Positions 62,951 through 64,000 of a stretch of DNA of 64,000 nucleotides are shown in pieces. The stretch comes from Flavobacteriaceae bacterium. Lineage in GTDB: Bacteria; Bacteroidota; Bacteroidia; Flavobacteriales; Flavobacteriaceae. Under the pieces are notes generated by a model. It was not told the origin of the DNA, made no database searches, and saw nothing but the letters and a program-made list of their open reading frames with translations. The position numbers and the translations under genes are program-made. Position 1 is the stretch's first letter. Each line of letters opens with the position of its first letter. Location: positions 1 to 64,000 of the forward strand of contig JAQWJV010000009.1 in the NCBI GenBank assembly GCA_029248185.1, read 5' to 3'.

Positions 62951-63943
62951 TTGGTTAAAATTGGCGACATAGAATTAAGTGATTTTCCACTTTTACTAGC
63001 CCCCATGGAGGACGTAAGCGATCCTCCTTTTAGAGCGCTTTGTAAGGAGCTGGGAGCAGACGTCGTTTACACCGAATTTATATCATCAGAAGGGTTGATT
63101 AGAGACGCTGCCAAAAGTGTTCAGAAACTCGATATATATGAAAAAGAACGTCCTGTAGGTATCCAAATTTTCGGAGCAAATTTAGACTCCATGATACGTT
63201 CCGTTGAAATTGTAGAGGCTTCTCAGCCAGATATTATCGATATCAACTTTGGATGTCCAGTAAAAAAAGTAGTGAGTAAAGGAGCAGGTGCGGGAATTTT
63301 AAAAGACATTCCTTTAATGGTGAAACTCACTGAAGCGATGGCTAAGCACACACATTTACCCATTACAGTTAAAACACGTTTGGGTTGGGACGATGATTCC
63401 ATTAAAATTGTTGAAGTAGCGGAACGCCTTCAAGATGCGGGAGCAAAAGCGATTTCCATTCACGGAAGAACCCGGGCTCAAATGTATAAGGGCGAGGCCA
63501 ATTGGCACTCCATTGCTGAGGTTAAAAACAATCAACGAATGCAGATCCCTATTTTTGGGAACGGTGATGTGGATTCTCCCGAAAAGGCAAAATTGATGCG
63601 CGACGCGTTTGGTCTGGATGGTGCGATGATCGGTCGAGCAAGTATAGGAAATCCATGGTTTTTTAATCAAGTCAAGCATTATTTTGAAACGGGAACACAT
63701 GCAGCCCCTCCTTCTATTGAAGATCGAGTGGCCGTGGCAAGAAGGCATTTAGAGATGGCGATTGATTGGAAAGGAGAAATCCAAGGTGTTCTTGAAACAC
63801 GCCGTCACTATACAAATTACTTTAAAGGAATCCCCAATTTTAAACCTTTGCGAACTCGGATGGTGACTTCGAATGAATCAGCAGGAGTCTTTGAGGTTTT
63901 TGACGAAATCATCGAGCACTTTTCGGCTCAAGAAATGGCATAA
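62951..63943 (+). CDS. dusB: tRNA-dihydrouridine synthase DusB
   Basis: A 330-residue flavoenzyme reducing uridine to dihydrouridine in tRNA D loops. The best start is TTG 62951 (MVKIGDIELSDFPLLLAPME), which matches family beginnings; the earlier ATG at 62864 lies in the previous gene. Motifs: MEDVSDPPFRALCKELGADV, DINFGCPVKKVVSKGAGAGI with the catalytic Cys, ISIHGRTRAQMYKGEANW and GNGDVDSPEKA. Full length. Confidence 0.93.
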   Translation: MVKIGDIELSDFPLLLAPMEDVSDPPFRALCKELGADVVYTEFISSEGLIRDAAKSVQKLDIYEKERPVGIQIFGANLDSMIRSVEIVEASQPDIIDINFGCPVKKVVSKGAGAGILKDIPLMVKLTEAMAKHTHLPITVKTRLGWDDDSIKIVEVAERLQDAGAKAISIHGRTRAQMYKGEANWHSIAEVKNNQRMQIPIFGNGDVDSPEKAKLMRDAFGLDGAMIGRASIGNPWFFNQVKHYFETGTHAAPPSIEDRVAVARRHLEMAIDWKGEIQGVLETRRHYTNYFKGIPNFKPLRTRMVTSNESAGVFEVFDEIIEHFSAQEMA

Positions 63944-64000
63944 GTCTTACTTTTTTTTCCAAGCCCTCTTGTTGCCCAAGCCGTGCTAATGGTTCCTAAA

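Noticed and set aside
63356-63748. 130-codon frame antisense to dusB
   Set aside because: Shadow of dusB with Cys/His-rich non-protein-like text.
63928-64000. Possible 3' end of a leftward gene entering from the right edge (ends GKKSKTYAIS)
   Set aside because: Only 23 codons are visible and it overlaps dusB by 16 bp; cannot be distinguished from chance.

Overview
The window looks like a chromosomal segment of a marine-type Flavobacteriaceae (Bacteroidota). It is AT-rich. Promoters fit the Bacteroidota TAnnTTTG -7 element. Gene families typical of the group include a PorW/SprE type IX secretion lipoprotein, DUF4292, DUF4837, DUF5687, DUF6341, DUF6427, a GIN-domain protein, an HU/SPOR protein and an F-type ATPase operon without beta and epsilon. 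Almost everything is core housekeeping. I see no intact mobile element, CRISPR array or defence island.

Layout: 1-1.7 kb holds a partial NTF2-like gene, a decayed tyrosine-recombinase tail and a META-domain lipoprotein. 1.8-9.8 kb carries an M24 peptidase, recA, pabB and pabC (both interrupted by in-frame stops), an acyltransferase, trpS, dprA and an HU/SPOR protein. 9.8-13.4 kb holds EnvC-like, DUF4292, nucleotidyltransferase and dut genes, plus an unlisted 46-residue lipoprotein. 13.5-21.9 kb is one leftward block, porW - bactofilin - atpZ - DUF6168-like - atpBEFHAG. 22-27.8 kb has an ABC exporter pair, a ferredoxin-reductase-like flavoprotein, DUF6427, DUF6341 and purD. 27.8-32.2 kb is a tightly overlapping operon: M23 peptidase, GH3-family enzyme, glycosyltransferase, pyruvyl transferase. 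32.3-39.1 kb has tatA, DUF4837, pgk, holB, a methyltransferase, mnmG and ybeY. 39.2-46.7 kb has gltX, an SPFH protein, glnS, folB, one tRNA, a GIN protein and rnr. 47.2-60 kb has rpiB, two GNATs, rnpA, an M1 peptidase, MBL-fold and SMP-30 proteins, a SulP/USP pair, a frameshifted M28 peptidase and lepA. 60-64 kb has two small membrane proteins, an M48 peptidase, a MauE/thioredoxin fusion and dusB.

The most interesting signals: (1) two perfect 16-bp parS sites flanking mnmG, encoded inside the reading frames of ybeY and the methyltransferase. (2) A roughly 500-bp intergenic region of about 19% GC at its core, between rnr and rpiB, with DnaA-box-like sequences; with parS, mnmG and rnpA nearby it is a candidate oriC. 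(3) A tRNA with the body of tRNA-Cys (71 nt, U73, Cys-type D arm) but a GAA (Phe) anticodon. (4) pabB and pabC with three in-frame stop codons and no frameshift, which suggests recent loss of p-aminobenzoate synthesis, or recoding. (5) A decayed integrase remnant. (6) A single-frameshift M28 peptidase.

All calls rest on reading the sequence and recalling families. No searches were run, and family names with DUF numbers are from memory.
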